From Bacillota bacterium (lineage in GTDB: Bacteria > Bacillota > Clostridia > Christensenellales > Borkfalkiaceae), in contig JAHZBZ010000002.1 in the NCBI GenBank assembly GCA_019423125.1, positions 124,001 through 188,000 of the forward strand: 64,000 nucleotides of DNA, read 5' to 3'. Below are positions 17,107 to 26,546 of this stretch, one piece after another. Positions within the stretch are counted from its first letter, which is position 1. Every line of letters begins with the position of its first letter. Under the pieces are notes generated by a model. That model was given only the letters and a program-made list of their open reading frames with translations. It was not told the DNA's origin and did not search any database. The translations under genes and the position numbers were made by a program.

Positions 17107-17136
17107 AAAGAAAAGCGACGGAAAAAACCGTCGCTC
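17107..17136 (-). terminator. Terminator of rpmF
   Basis: AGCGACGG/CCGTCGCT stem closed by a T-rich loop and followed by TTTCTTTT, 12 bases after the rpmF stop. Confidence 0.85.
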
Positions 17137-17147
17137 TCATTTTTGAC

Positions 17148-17333
17148 TTATTTCTTTTCTTCGGTACTGACGACTTCTTTGCCGTCATAGTATCCGCAGT
17201 TCTTGCAGACCTGATGAGGTTTTTTGAGCTCATGGCAATGAGGGCATTCCACGAGCGTGGGCGCCGTTGCCTTGAAGTTCGCATACCTTGTATTCGTTCT
17301 CTGTTTAGACTGTTTAGACTTGGGGACCGCCAT
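17148..17333 (-). CDS. rpmF: Ribosomal protein L32
   Basis: 61 residues beginning MAVPKSKQSKQRTNTRY, with the zinc-binding CPHC and CKNC pairs. AGAGGTG lies seven bases before the ATG. In many Firmicutes rpmF follows a DUF177 gene after ackA; here DUF177 is not seen and a YdbS/YdbT pair occupies the space. Confidence 0.97.
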   Translation of the reverse strand: MAVPKSKQSKQRTNTRYANFKATAPTLVECPHCHELKKPHQVCKNCGYYDGKEVVSTEEKK

Positions 17334-17414
17334 CTGTTTACACCTCTTTTCTATGTTTTAAGTTCAAATTTTACGCTTTGACTGTAAAATTATATACTAT
17401 TTCAATGCCCTTTG

Positions 17415-18764
17415 TCAACCTTTTTTATCCGCCTTTTCCACTAAAACGGAAAATTCCTCCTTAGGGATATACCCGGGGAAATAAGCAAGTCCCGTTTTGC
17501 CGATGCAGATCTCGACGAGTGTGTTTTTCAGACGGTACGCGATCGCGTTGCTCTTTCCGATCACTACCCGCATCCGCGTATAAGGTATGATCGCCCTGCG
17601 CTCCGAAAAGACGCCGCAACGAACGTCGGCATAGTGCTCCTTGAAGGTATGCCCTTTTCTGATATACAGGAGAAAGCCAAACAATGCGATGTCGAGCAAG
17701 AGAAAAAGGAGCAGGAAATTCAAAAAGAAACTCATCACGAAGATGATGACTGCAGGAATAAGCAGATACTGCAAATAGGGTGCAAAAGCATGCATCCCCC
17801 CTCCCGCGGGTTTTTCATTTACGTCGAAATCCGGGCAGAGTATCCGAACGATCTCCTGCGCGCGTGCCTTGTTCATCGCAAAGGGAAAACACTCGGCGTC
17901 CGAGATCCCGTCCACGTTCTGTTCGGTGCGCATCTTGATGCGGCATAGCCCGAACAACTTTTCGATGAACGTCTGACAGATCTCAAAACAGAGGATCTTT
18001 TTATACAACACGCGGTAACGCGCGCGAACGGTGGACCCGAAGCTCACGCGGATCCCCTCTTCGTCGAGGATCGCCGCATACCCCGCATAACGGAAAAATC
18101 TCAAACCGCGGTAGGCAAAATCGACGAGCACTATGCCCAAATAGATTCCCGTGCATGAAAGCGTAAACATCCCCACGTCGCGCGCATCGAACAAAAACAG
18201 CGCAATAGACGGGAGCGCCGTCGCCATCAGGGCGACAAAGACGACCGTAATATTGAAAAAATCAGACAGAAAAACCGTGAAGCGTCCTTTCTCAGCCGTC
18301 ACGCGCATATGGCCGCCTTTGCGAAGCGAATCGCTGAAAGCAGGCATGAGCATGACCAGACTGCGCGCATCCGCCTTGCCGAGATAAAAACCCGTCTGTC
18401 CCGACTTGGATTCGATGATCACTTTGACAGTACCGAGCATCCGATGGAAGGGACCGATATGCGAACGAACGCAGAAGACATCGGCAAATCGGATAAACTG
18501 CGAACGCGCGCCGCGCATATATTCAATGCCCTCTTCGTCGACACGAACTTTTCCGCCCTGCATTTTCGAGCTGAAATAGACGATAAACAAAACGGTCACA
18601 CCGACAGCAATACAGAATACGGAGGCAAACTCATAGCCCGTGATGCGCCAAACTCTGCCCACCAAAAGGACGCAAAACCACATCGAGAAAAACGCCGATG
18701 CAAAAAACACGGCGAGGGAATATAAAACGATCCTATGCTTGCTCAGCGAAAACTCTCTCGTCAT
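17415..18764 (-). CDS. YdbT-like membrane protein with bacterial PH domains
   Basis: 449 residues with three pairs of hydrophobic segments (near residues 10-65, 165-220 and 330-380) separated by soluble stretches resembling bPH2/DUF304 repeats, for example VRVDEEGIEYMRG and ILDEEGIRVSFGS. Paired with the short YdbS-like gene directly upstream, as in Bacillus, where the pair is linked to resistance to membrane-acting compounds of competitor strains. The ATG at 18764 has GAGGGG ahead and overlaps the end of the previous gene by 32 bases. Confidence 0.75.
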   Translation of the reverse strand: MTREFSLSKHRIVLYSLAVFFASAFFSMWFCVLLVGRVWRITGYEFASVFCIAVGVTVLFIVYFSSKMQGGKVRVDEEGIEYMRGARSQFIRFADVFCVRSHIGPFHRMLGTVKVIIESKSGQTGFYLGKADARSLVMLMPAFSDSLRKGGHMRVTAEKGRFTVFLSDFFNITVVFVALMATALPSIALFLFDARDVGMFTLSCTGIYLGIVLVDFAYRGLRFFRYAGYAAILDEEGIRVSFGSTVRARYRVLYKKILCFEICQTFIEKLFGLCRIKMRTEQNVDGISDAECFPFAMNKARAQEIVRILCPDFDVNEKPAGGGMHAFAPYLQYLLIPAVIIFVMSFFLNFLLLFLLLDIALFGFLLYIRKGHTFKEHYADVRCGVFSERRAIIPYTRMRVVIGKSNAIAYRLKNTLVEICIGKTGLAYFPGYIPKEEFSVLVEKADKKG

Positions 18765-19212
18765 ATGCCCCTCTGAACTGAGAAAGTACCTCTTCGGCAC
18801 ATTCCCGCGTCAAGTATTTGAGGGAAAAAGCTCCCCCTTCGGTGCGGAAACGAAGGTGGTAATACTCTTCGCCCCCTACCTTGCGCCGACGGACCTTGAT
18901 CCGTCCCACACTGTCTTTTCTGTATACCGCATATTTGTCCGTGGCAATCACCCTGCGGACATGAATGGAACTGTCTGTCATTTTAAACGCATAGCGCGTC
19001 GCGAGGAACAGCCCGTTCAGCAAGATATACAGGACGTCGAGAACGGTGAAGAGAATGCCTCCCAAAAGTTCGACGCCCCAATAATCGGGAAAAAGCACGA
19101 ACAGCACGACCGCGGCGACGTCGACAAGAAGTATGCAGGAGAACAGGATCCATGTTCTCCGTTTTATCCGCTTGGCGCAGAATTCGTCGACGCCGATGTA
19201 ACCGTTGTCCAT
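18733..19212 (-). CDS. YdbS-like bacterial PH-domain membrane protein
   Basis: 159 residues: two transmembrane helices at about 22-65, then a bPH2-type soluble domain (YAFKMTDSSIHVRRVIATDKYAVYRKDSVGRIKV). Short size plus the larger YdbT-like gene downstream reproduce the ydbS-ydbT pair. It starts 4 bases after the ackA stop, so it is in the pta-ackA transcript. Confidence 0.75.
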   Translation of the reverse strand: MDNGYIGVDEFCAKRIKRRTWILFSCILLVDVAAVVLFVLFPDYWGVELLGGILFTVLDVLYILLNGLFLATRYAFKMTDSSIHVRRVIATDKYAVYRKDSVGRIKVRRRKVGGEEYYHLRFRTEGGAFSLKYLTRECAEEVLSQFRGAYDERVFAEQA

Positions 19213-19216
19213 TTTT

Positions 19217-20416
19217 TTATTTCCTCAAAAGCTCCATGGTCTCACGCGCGATGACAAGCTCTTCATTCGTCGGAATGACGAGCACTTTGACTTTGGAATT
19301 CTCGCCCGTGATGTCATGGATAGTTCCGTCGTTTTTCTGCTCGTTGCGAAGCAGATCGATGGAAATGCCGAAGAAATCCATATCGTCGCAGATCGCCTTG
19401 CGGATCTGGCAGGTGTTTTCGCCGATCCCCGCAGTAAAGACAAGGCAGTCAAGGCCGTTCATCGCCGCAATGTATGCACCGATGTATTTTTTGACACCGT
19501 AGACAAAAACATCGATCGCAAGCTGCGCGCGCTCGTTACCCTCCGCCGCTGCCTTGATCAGATCGCGGAAATCGCTGGAAACACCGCTGACACCCGCAAC
19601 ACCGCATTTTTTATTGAGATAGTTGATGCAGTCAAGCATCGTGAAATGTTTTTTTGCGGCGAGATATTCGAGCACAGCGGGATCGATGTCACCCGTGCGC
19701 GTGCCCATGGGAACGCCTGCAAGCGGGGTAAATCCCATGCTCGTGTCCACGCACTTCCCTCCCCTGACCGCGCTCAGCGAAGAGCCGCCGCCCAGGTGAC
19801 AGGTGATGATCTTGGTGTCCTCCGCCTTTTTCCCGAGATATCGGATGGCTTCCTGAGAAACAAATTTATGGCTGGTACCGTGGAAACCATAGCGGCGGAT
19901 CTTATAATCTTTATAATCGTCGTAGTCGATCGCATACATGTACGCACGCGGCGGCATCGTCGCATGGAACGCCGTGTCGAAAACAAGCCCCATCGGCGTG
20001 TCCGGCATAACCTCCCTGCACGCCTCGATGCCGAGAATATTGGCGGGCATGTGAAGCGGACCGAGCTCCGCGTTTTTCTTGCAGATCTGCAGGACCTCGT
20101 CCGTCAAAAGAACGGAACGGTCGAAATCGCCGCCGCTGTGCAGCACTCTGTGCCCGACGGCATCGATCTCGGACATGGATTTGAGCACGCCGCATTCGGG
20201 ATCGATAAGCGCATCGAGAACAAGCTTGAGCGCGACCTTATGGTTGGGCATATCCTGCTCGATGATCTTCTCGCCCTTGCTCGTCTTGTGCGTAAGTTTG
20301 GAACCGCGGATGCCGATGCGCTCGACACCGCCCTTGACGATGACGCGCGAGGTGTCCATGTCGATGAGTTGGTATTTCAGCGAGGAGCTGCCTGCATTTA
20401 CGACCAGAATCTTCAT
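19217..20416 (-). CDS. ackA: Acetate kinase
   Basis: Makes ATP and acetate from acetyl phosphate and ADP. 399 residues with NAGSSSLKYQ at the N-terminus, FDTAFH, GFHGTSH, HLGGGSS and GIGEN. The ATG at 20416 is preceded by a GGGGGA stretch. It lies 14 bases after pta and forms the acetate-producing pathway with it. Confidence 0.97.
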   Translation of the reverse strand: MKILVVNAGSSSLKYQLIDMDTSRVIVKGGVERIGIRGSKLTHKTSKGEKIIEQDMPNHKVALKLVLDALIDPECGVLKSMSEIDAVGHRVLHSGGDFDRSVLLTDEVLQICKKNAELGPLHMPANILGIEACREVMPDTPMGLVFDTAFHATMPPRAYMYAIDYDDYKDYKIRRYGFHGTSHKFVSQEAIRYLGKKAEDTKIITCHLGGGSSLSAVRGGKCVDTSMGFTPLAGVPMGTRTGDIDPAVLEYLAAKKHFTMLDCINYLNKKCGVAGVSGVSSDFRDLIKAAAEGNERAQLAIDVFVYGVKKYIGAYIAAMNGLDCLVFTAGIGENTCQIRKAICDDMDFFGISIDLLRNEQKNDGTIHDITGENSKVKVLVIPTNEELVIARETMELLRK

Positions 20417-20430
20417 TGTCTTTTCCCCCG

Positions 20431-21432
20431 TCAATTGCCCTGTGCCTGAAGTGCGGTGATCGCGACAACTGCGACGACGTCATCCGATTTGCATCCCCTC
20501 GAAAGATCGTTGATAGGTTTTGCAAAACCCTGGCAAAGCGGCCCGATAGCCTGGAATCCGCCAAGGCGTTCGGTCAGTTTATAACCGATGTTGCCCGCGT
20601 CCAGATCGGGGAAGACAAGGACGTTCGCATGCCCCGCGACCTTGGAACCGGGAGCCTTAGATTTTGCGACGGAAGGAACGATCGCGGCATCCAGCTGCAG
20701 TTCGCCGTCGATGTTGAGAGAAGGCGCCTTTTCCTTCGCAAATGCGAGCGCCGCCGTGACCTTGTCGATGTCCGCATGCTTTGCGCTGCCCTTCGTCGAG
20801 AAAGAGAGCATCGCCACGCGCGGCTGCATGCCCGTGATCTGCTCCGCGGTCTTTGCGGACATGATCGCGATCTCCGCGAGCTGTTCGCTGTTCGGATTCT
20901 CGTTGAGCCCGCAATCCGCATATACGAACGCGCCGTCCTCACAGAAGGGGTTGCCGCCCTCGGGGGCGACCATCACAAAACAGCTGGAAACGAGCGGAAC
21001 GCCGGGCGCCGCCTTGACGATCTGAAGGCCGGGGCGGAGCGTATTCGCCGTGGAATGGCAGGCACCCGAAACGAGGCCGTCCGCATCGCCCGCTTTGAGC
21101 ATCAGAACGCCGAAGTATGTATTGTCATAGGAGAGCTTGTCCGCCTCTTCGGGCGTCATCCCCTTCGCCTTGCGCAAAGAATACAGAAGCTCCGCATATT
21201 CCTTTCTCTTTTCGCTCTTTGCGGGATCCACGATCTCAACTCCCGTAAGATCGACGTCGGGATTGTCCCTCGCGATCTCGTCCGCTTTTCCGAGCAGAAC
21301 GATGCGCGCGATCCCCTGTTTGACCGTGTCGGAAGCCGCTTTGACTACGCGCGGATCTTCTCCCTCACACAACACGATGCGCTTGTTGAGCGACGCCGCT
21401 TTTTCCTTGATTGTGTCCAGAATCGTTGCCAT
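20431..21432 (-). CDS. pta: Phosphate acetyltransferase
   Basis: Converts acetyl-CoA and phosphate to acetyl phosphate. 333 residues, the short form without the regulatory N-terminal domain. Motifs: VLCEGEDPRV, DADGLVSGACHSTA, MLSFSTKGSAKH and LVFPDLDAGNIGYKL. First gene of pta-ackA-ydbS-ydbT; divergent from tmcAL with a 156-base gap that must hold both promoters. Confidence 0.96.
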   Translation of the reverse strand: MATILDTIKEKAASLNKRIVLCEGEDPRVVKAASDTVKQGIARIVLLGKADEIARDNPDVDLTGVEIVDPAKSEKRKEYAELLYSLRKAKGMTPEEADKLSYDNTYFGVLMLKAGDADGLVSGACHSTANTLRPGLQIVKAAPGVPLVSSCFVMVAPEGGNPFCEDGAFVYADCGLNENPNSEQLAEIAIMSAKTAEQITGMQPRVAMLSFSTKGSAKHADIDKVTAALAFAKEKAPSLNIDGELQLDAAIVPSVAKSKAPGSKVAGHANVLVFPDLDAGNIGYKLTERLGGFQAIGPLCQGFAKPINDLSRGCKSDDVVAVVAITALQAQGN

Positions 21433-21588
21433 TGTCTTGTACCAACCTCAATTGCTTTATTTTTGGCGGGAAAGGGTGTATAATAAAGAAAAAGAAGGCA
21501 CACCGTCTTCTCTCTCTACCCCCTTCGTCACTTATCGACTTTCATTATATCTCATTCGGAGCAAAAAGTAAAGGTTTTAAAAATAAAA

Positions 21589-22767
21589 ATGAGAATTTGC
21601 GGAATAATTTGCGAATACAATCCACTGCACGACGGGCATGCATACCTTTTGCAACGCGCACGCGCGGAGAGCGGGTGTGATGCCGTCGTCTGCGTGATGA
21701 GCGGAAACTTTGTCCAGCGCGGCGGAATGAGCATTTTTGAAAAGCATTTGCGCGCCGAACACGCCGTGCGAGCAGGCGCGGATGCCGTACTCGAACTTCC
21801 CGCTCTGTTCGCCTGCGCCCCCGCAGAGATCTTTGCGCGCGGTGCGGTACGTATCCTGAACGCGCTCCCCTCGTTCACAGCGCTTGCCTTCGGCGCAGAA
21901 TGTGCGGACAAAGAAAAATTTCTCCGCGCAGCGCAGGTCATCTCAGACGAAAGCAAGGAATTCCGTACGGCGCTCAAAAAATCGCTCGATGGCGGCATGA
22001 GTTATGCCAAAGCGCGCGCGGATGCGCTCGCGGCGTGCGGAGAGGAAGAGCTTTGCGCCTTTTTACAGACACCGAACAACATTCTCGGCGCGGAGTACGC
22101 GCGGGCATTGCTCGCCGAAAAGAGTATGGCAGACATCCTGCCCGTCCTGCGGCGCGGGTCCGCACACGGCGATCCAAACACGGGAGAAGACGGCGCTTCG
22201 GCGACGGCCGTCCGCGCCGCTCTCGAAGCGGGCAAAGAAGAGGAGGCAGGCAAATATGTCCCTGACTTTGTAGCGCGGGATTTTCCGTCCAAGACATCGG
22301 ACGAGCTGTTCAAGGAGTTTTGCGTCTACTCCCTTCTTCTTCGCGGGACAAAGGAAATCGGCTCGCTCTGTGACTGTTCGGAGGGGCTGGAAAATAAGCT
22401 CTTTACGCTTGCCTCAAGCGGCGCAGATTTCGACGCGATCGTGCAGGCGTGCACATCCAGGCGCTACATCTCGTCGCGCATCCGCCGCATCCTCACAGCA
22501 AGCGCGTTGGGCCTCACGCGCGAAAAGACAAAAAAGACGCTCGGCGGCGCACTCTACCTTCGCCCGCTCGCACTCGCAAGCAAGCGCGCGGACGAGCTTC
22601 TCGCCGAATTCAGCCGCGCAGGTTTCCCCCTTTTGATGCGCACGAGCGACAGAGAAAAGCTCTCGCACGGAGCAACTGCCGTTCTGGAGACAGATCTGTT
22701 TGCCGAAAAGATCTATGCGATCGCCGCAAAAAAAGCACCGCCCGCCTTCGGACCGCGCTTCGTGTAA
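21589..22767 (+). CDS. tmcAL: tRNA(Met) cytidine acetate ligase
   Basis: YlbM-type protein, 392 residues. It activates acetate with ATP and acetylates C34 of elongator tRNA-Met. The nucleotidyltransferase motif EYNPLHDGH and MSGNFVQRG are at the N-terminus, with TPNNILGAEYARAL and SAHGDPN further on. It uses acetate, the product of the divergently placed pta-ackA genes. No clear Shine-Dalgarno precedes the ATG; an AAAGG is about 14 bases away. A TATAAT at 21479-21484 may be its -10 box. Confidence 0.92.
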   Translation: MRICGIICEYNPLHDGHAYLLQRARAESGCDAVVCVMSGNFVQRGGMSIFEKHLRAEHAVRAGADAVLELPALFACAPAEIFARGAVRILNALPSFTALAFGAECADKEKFLRAAQVISDESKEFRTALKKSLDGGMSYAKARADALAACGEEELCAFLQTPNNILGAEYARALLAEKSMADILPVLRRGSAHGDPNTGEDGASATAVRAALEAGKEEEAGKYVPDFVARDFPSKTSDELFKEFCVYSLLLRGTKEIGSLCDCSEGLENKLFTLASSGADFDAIVQACTSRRYISSRIRRILTASALGLTREKTKKTLGGALYLRPLALASKRADELLAEFSRAGFPLLMRTSDREKLSHGATAVLETDLFAEKIYAIAAKKAPPAFGPRFV

Positions 22768-22786
22768 AATTCGCGTAAAATAAGAA

Positions 22787-22812
22787 AGGGACGCTTTTTG
22801 CGTCCCCTGTTT
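22787..22812. terminator. Bidirectional terminator shared by tmcAL and rnpB
   Basis: GGGACGC/GCGTCCC stem with a T5 (A5) loop, followed by CTGTTTTTT on the plus strand and TTTCTTATTTT on the minus strand. It closes the converging tmcAL and rnpB transcripts. Confidence 0.85.
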
Positions 22813-22819
22813 TTTCGCA

Positions 22820-23166
22820 GTTCCGAGTTTGATCTGTAAGCCGAGTTCTGTCGTGTACGGTCATCTATCTGGCCGCATCGTCGCCGATGCGTTCAAGCGA
22901 TATTCACGGCTGATGCCGGGCGAGCAACCCATACGGCAAAAGCCCAATCTTGCATCGGACGGGGTTTACACAGCGCGCCGCGTTGCCGCGGCACCGGTGA
23001 GCTCTTACCTCCCCTTTCCATCCTTGCAGATTTCTCTGCGGTCTGTTTCTGTTGCACTTTCCTTGGAGTCGCCTCCACCGGACGTTATCCGGCGTCCTGC
23101 TCTGCGATGCTCGGACTTTCCTCATGACAGGCAAGCTGCCACGCGACCGTATGATCAACTCGGAAC
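22820..23166 (-). ncRNA. rnpB: RNase P RNA
   Basis: The ends pair as GTTCCGAGTT with AACTCGGAAC (helix P1). Near the 5' end is the conserved core GAGGAAAGTCCGAGC, and toward the 3' end GTAAACCCCG and AGATAGATGACCG, which with the first strand make the P4 region. The order of helices looks like the ancestral class A rather than the Bacillus class B. Length about 347 bases. Confidence 0.95.
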
Positions 23167-23174
23167 GTGCAAAT

Positions 23175-23203
23175 ATTATACCTTTTTTTTCATGCGGTGT
23201 CAA
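23175..23203 (-). promoter_or_regulatory. Consensus SigA promoter of rnpB
   Basis: Perfect TTGACA (23198-23203) and perfect TATAAT (23175-23180) separated by 17 bp; the RNA start lies 8 or 9 bases past the -10 box. Confidence 0.93.
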
Positions 23204-23355
23204 TCTTTCACGCAGGCAACACGAAAAAATATTTTGACGCGAAATACTTGTTTTTTTGCGCAAAGTATAATAAAATATAAATGTGAGAGTTTTCCGTTTT
23301 TTGGGTCGCTCACGTTATTCGTTCGTTTAAAACTTTTTTTATCGGAGAAAGTTAT

Positions 23356-24762
23356 ATGAAAAAAACAAAGATCGTTTGCACAATCGGACCCGCTTGCCGA
23401 GACGAGGACACGCTCACGAAAATGGTCCTTGCCGGCATGAATGTTGCAAGGCTCAACTTTTCCCACGGGGATTACGAAGAGCACAAAAAGAACATCGAAC
23501 TTCTGAAAAAGGTCAGAGATAAACTCAACGTTCCCCTGCCCATCATGCTGGACACAAAGGGACCCGAACTTCGCATCCGCACCTTCAAAAACCACAAGAT
23601 AACCCTCAAAGAGGGAGACGACTTCACCTTTACGATCGACGAGATCGAAGGAACGCAGGACAAAGTTTCCGTTTCCTATAAGGGCATCGTCAACGACCTC
23701 GTGCCCGGAGACACCATTCTGCTCAACAACGGCCTGCTCACCTTTAAGGTGACCGCAGTCGATAAAAAGAACGTCAAGACAAAAGTCGTCATCGGCGGCG
23801 ATCTGTCCGACAAAAAGAGCATGTTTTTCCCCGACAAGACGCTCAGCCTGCAATACCTGAGCGAACAGGACAAACAGGACATCCTCTTCGGCATTGAACA
23901 GGGCGTCGATTTCATCGCATGCTCTTTTGTCTCCAAGGCGCAGGACATCATCGACATCCGCAGGCTCCTCGAAGAAAACGGCAACCCCGACATCGACCTC
24001 ATCGCGAAGATCGAGAGCAGGAGCGGCGTCAACAATATTGACGAGATCCTTCAGGTCACCAACGGCATCATGATCGCCCGCGGCGACATGGGCGTCGAGA
24101 TCCCCTACGAAGAGCTTCCGCAGATCCAGAAGATGCTCATCACAAAATGCCGCCTCAGCGGCAAACGTTGCATCACGGCGACGGAAATGCTTGAATCTAT
24201 GATCAACCAGCCGCGCCCGACGCGTGCGGAGATCTCGGACGTCGCGAACGCCGTGTACGACGGCACAAGCGCGATCATGCTCTCGGGCGAGACGGCAGGC
24301 GGCAAATATCCCGTGCAGGCCGTCGAAGCGATGGCGCGCATTGCGCTCGAGACGGAGGCGCACCTCGAAAACAAATACGGCGACAAACAGCTCGTCATCT
24401 CCAGCCCCATCGACGCGCTCTCGCATTCCGCCTGCGTTCTTGCCGAGGACATCGGCGCAAAGGCGATCGTCGTGTGCTCGAGGACGGGCGGCACCGCAAG
24501 GCTTGTCTCCCGCTTCCGCCCGAAGATGGACATCGTCGGCATGACACTCGAACCGCAGTCCTATCGCAAGCTCGCACTCTCCTGGGGCGTCATTCCCGTG
24601 CTCGCCGAGGAGTTCACTTCCATGGACGTCCTCTTCTATCACGCAAAGCGCGCCGCCGTCTCTTTGGGACTCGTCAACAAGGGCGACCGTATCGTGATCA
24701 CGGGCGGCAACCCCAACGGAAAGTCCGGAAATTCCAACGTTATCAATATCGAACAGATTTGA
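23356..24762 (+). CDS. pyk: Pyruvate kinase
   Basis: Final ATP-yielding step of glycolysis. 468 residues, without the extra C-terminal PEP-utiliser domain found in Bacillus. Motifs: KIVCTIGPA, NFSHGDYEEH, IARGDMGVEIP and TATEMLESMINQP. GGAG lies eight to ten bases before the ATG. A TATAAT at 23266-23271 is the probable -10 box; no convincing -35 was seen. Single-gene unit with its own terminator. Confidence 0.97.
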   Translation: MKKTKIVCTIGPACRDEDTLTKMVLAGMNVARLNFSHGDYEEHKKNIELLKKVRDKLNVPLPIMLDTKGPELRIRTFKNHKITLKEGDDFTFTIDEIEGTQDKVSVSYKGIVNDLVPGDTILLNNGLLTFKVTAVDKKNVKTKVVIGGDLSDKKSMFFPDKTLSLQYLSEQDKQDILFGIEQGVDFIACSFVSKAQDIIDIRRLLEENGNPDIDLIAKIESRSGVNNIDEILQVTNGIMIARGDMGVEIPYEELPQIQKMLITKCRLSGKRCITATEMLESMINQPRPTRAEISDVANAVYDGTSAIMLSGETAGGKYPVQAVEAMARIALETEAHLENKYGDKQLVISSPIDALSHSACVLAEDIGAKAIVVCSRTGGTARLVSRFRPKMDIVGMTLEPQSYRKLALSWGVIPVLAEEFTSMDVLFYHAKRAAVSLGLVNKGDRIVITGGNPNGKSGNSNVINIEQI

Positions 24763-24779
24763 GTTTTTAAAAACTCACC

Positions 24780-24805
24780 GGCCCGACCGCGCGTCGGGCC
24801 TTTTT
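24780..24805 (+). terminator. Terminator of pyk
   Basis: GGCCCGAC/GTCGGGCC stem with a CGCGC loop followed by five T. Confidence 0.92.
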
Positions 24806-24866
24806 CATACAATATGCCCGACTGTGCAAGTGTGTTTGCGCAGGCGGGCGTTCGGTTTCCGGTATA

Positions 24867-24903
24867 ATAATATGCGGGCACACAGAGTGTGCCCGCATAT
24901 TAT
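24867..24903. repeat. Perfect 17-bp inverted repeat with a 3-base loop
   Basis: ATAATATGCGGGCACAC, then AGA, then its exact reverse complement. It lies in the 242-base gap between pyk and the next gene, past the pyk terminator. No T run follows on either strand, so it does not look like an intrinsic terminator. The rest of the gap (24806-25004) shows no ORF or RNA I recognise. Confidence 0.85.
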
Positions 24904-25004
24904 AGTGAGAGAATATGAAAAAAGTTGTGTGGTCTTTATTTATGTCTGAATTATACCGCAAAAATATGTTTGTTGCATGAAAAAAACATGACGCTCTCCT
25001 AAAA

Positions 25005-26546
25005 TCATCGCGCAATATCCGAATATTTCAAGCGGATTTTCTCTGCGATCCTCAGCCCGTCCGCCGCAGAACTCGTGATGCCGCCCGAATATCCGCATCC
25101 CTCTCCGCAGGGATACACCCCGCGCACGGAGACACTCTCTCCGTCTTCGCCGCGCAGGATGCGGACAGGCGAAGAAAAGCGCGTCTCGGGCGCGGTGAGA
25201 AGGGCGTCGGGGCAGGCAAATCCCTTCAGGCGTCTGTCCATATCCGCGATCGCGGCTTTCAGCGTATCGCAGACATAATTTGGAAGAACCTCCGAAAGCC
25301 TGACATTGACCGTACCCGCCGCATACGTCGGGAGAACGTCGCCGAACGAACGGGTCACCCTGTTTTCCATGAGATCTCCCACGCGCTGTACGGGCGCGGC
25401 AAAACTTCCCCCGCCCGCGCAAAATGCCGCGCGCTCGATCTCCCTTTGAAACGCAACGCCGTCCAACACATCGCCGCGGTCATAGTCTTCGCGTTTGATC
25501 TGCACGAGCAATGCGGCGTTCGCGTTGCGCCCGTCGCGCGCATAGTCGCTCATGCCGTTCGTCACGACACCGCCCTCTTCGCTTGCCGCGGGAATGACAA
25601 CACCGCCCGGGCACATGCAGAAGGTAAACGCTGTGCGTTCGCCCGCATGGCTGACAAGCTTATAATCGGCGGGCGGGAGATCTTTGAATGCGTCGCCGTA
25701 CTGCGCCCTTCCGATCGCTTCTTGCAAATGCTCGATACGAACGCCGACCGCGAATTCTCGCTGTTCCATCGCAAACCCGCGCGCGCGGAGCATGGAAAAG
25801 GTATCTCGACTGCTGTGGCCGATCGCGAGGACAAGCTCACTCGCCTCTTCCTCATAAATCTGTCCCGTCCGCGCATCAAAAAGACTGACCGCGCGCAGAG
25901 CTCCGTCTTTGACGACGACGTCGCTCAAACGGGTACGAAAGCGAACTTCCCCGCCCTCGCGAAGGATATATTCGCGCATACTCTTCACGACGGTGCGAAG
26001 TTTGTCGCTTCCGATGTGCGGTTTATTCAGATAGACGATCTCCGCAGGCGCGCCGAAAGACGCGAACGTCTCCAAAACCTCGGCGTTGAGCGGGCTGTGC
26101 GTCTGCGTATTGAGCTTTCCGTCCGAAAAAGTGCCCGCGCCGCCCTCACCGAACTGCACGTTGCAGTCGGGATCGAGCGCGCCGCCCAAAAAAAAGCGAA
26201 GGTTGCATGCCGTCCGCTCTTCCACGGTCCCGCCCCGCTCCACGACGATCGGGCGGATCCCCGCACGAAGAAGTCCGATCGCGCAGAAAAGTCCCGCGGG
26301 GCCGCTCCCCGCAATAATGACCTTTTTCGGCATGCGATCCGCCTTCGGGTAAACCTTTTGCACGGCACGCGGCGCCTGCTTTTCCGCCTCCACGCTATAG
26401 ACCCAAAAGATATTGTTTTTGTCGCGCGCATCCAAAGATTTTTTCAGAATGCGAACGTATTTACAGCCCTGCAGCTTTTTTGCGGCAAGGCAATATAGTT
26501 TTTCTTCGCTCTCGCCGATGCGAAGTTTTAAATTGTCGATGCGCAT
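25005..26546 (-). CDS. COG2509-type FAD-dependent dehydrogenase
   Basis: 513-residue flavoprotein of the uncharacterised COG2509 family. An N-terminal ~90-residue domain (MRIDNLKLRIGESEEKL...) precedes the FAD site IIAGSGPAGLFCAIGL; EGGAGTFSDGKL and the C-terminal GEGCGYSGGITSSAADGL are family signatures. Function not established. ATG 26546 has GGAGG and overlaps the upstream gene by 19 bases, so the two are coupled. Confidence 0.88.
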   Translation of the reverse strand: MRIDNLKLRIGESEEKLYCLAAKKLQGCKYVRILKKSLDARDKNNIFWVYSVEAEKQAPRAVQKVYPKADRMPKKVIIAGSGPAGLFCAIGLLRAGIRPIVVERGGTVEERTACNLRFFLGGALDPDCNVQFGEGGAGTFSDGKLNTQTHSPLNAEVLETFASFGAPAEIVYLNKPHIGSDKLRTVVKSMREYILREGGEVRFRTRLSDVVVKDGALRAVSLFDARTGQIYEEEASELVLAIGHSSRDTFSMLRARGFAMEQREFAVGVRIEHLQEAIGRAQYGDAFKDLPPADYKLVSHAGERTAFTFCMCPGGVVIPAASEEGGVVTNGMSDYARDGRNANAALLVQIKREDYDRGDVLDGVAFQREIERAAFCAGGGSFAAPVQRVGDLMENRVTRSFGDVLPTYAAGTVNVRLSEVLPNYVCDTLKAAIADMDRRLKGFACPDALLTAPETRFSSPVRILRGEDGESVSVRGVYPCGEGCGYSGGITSSAADGLRIAEKIRLKYSDIAR

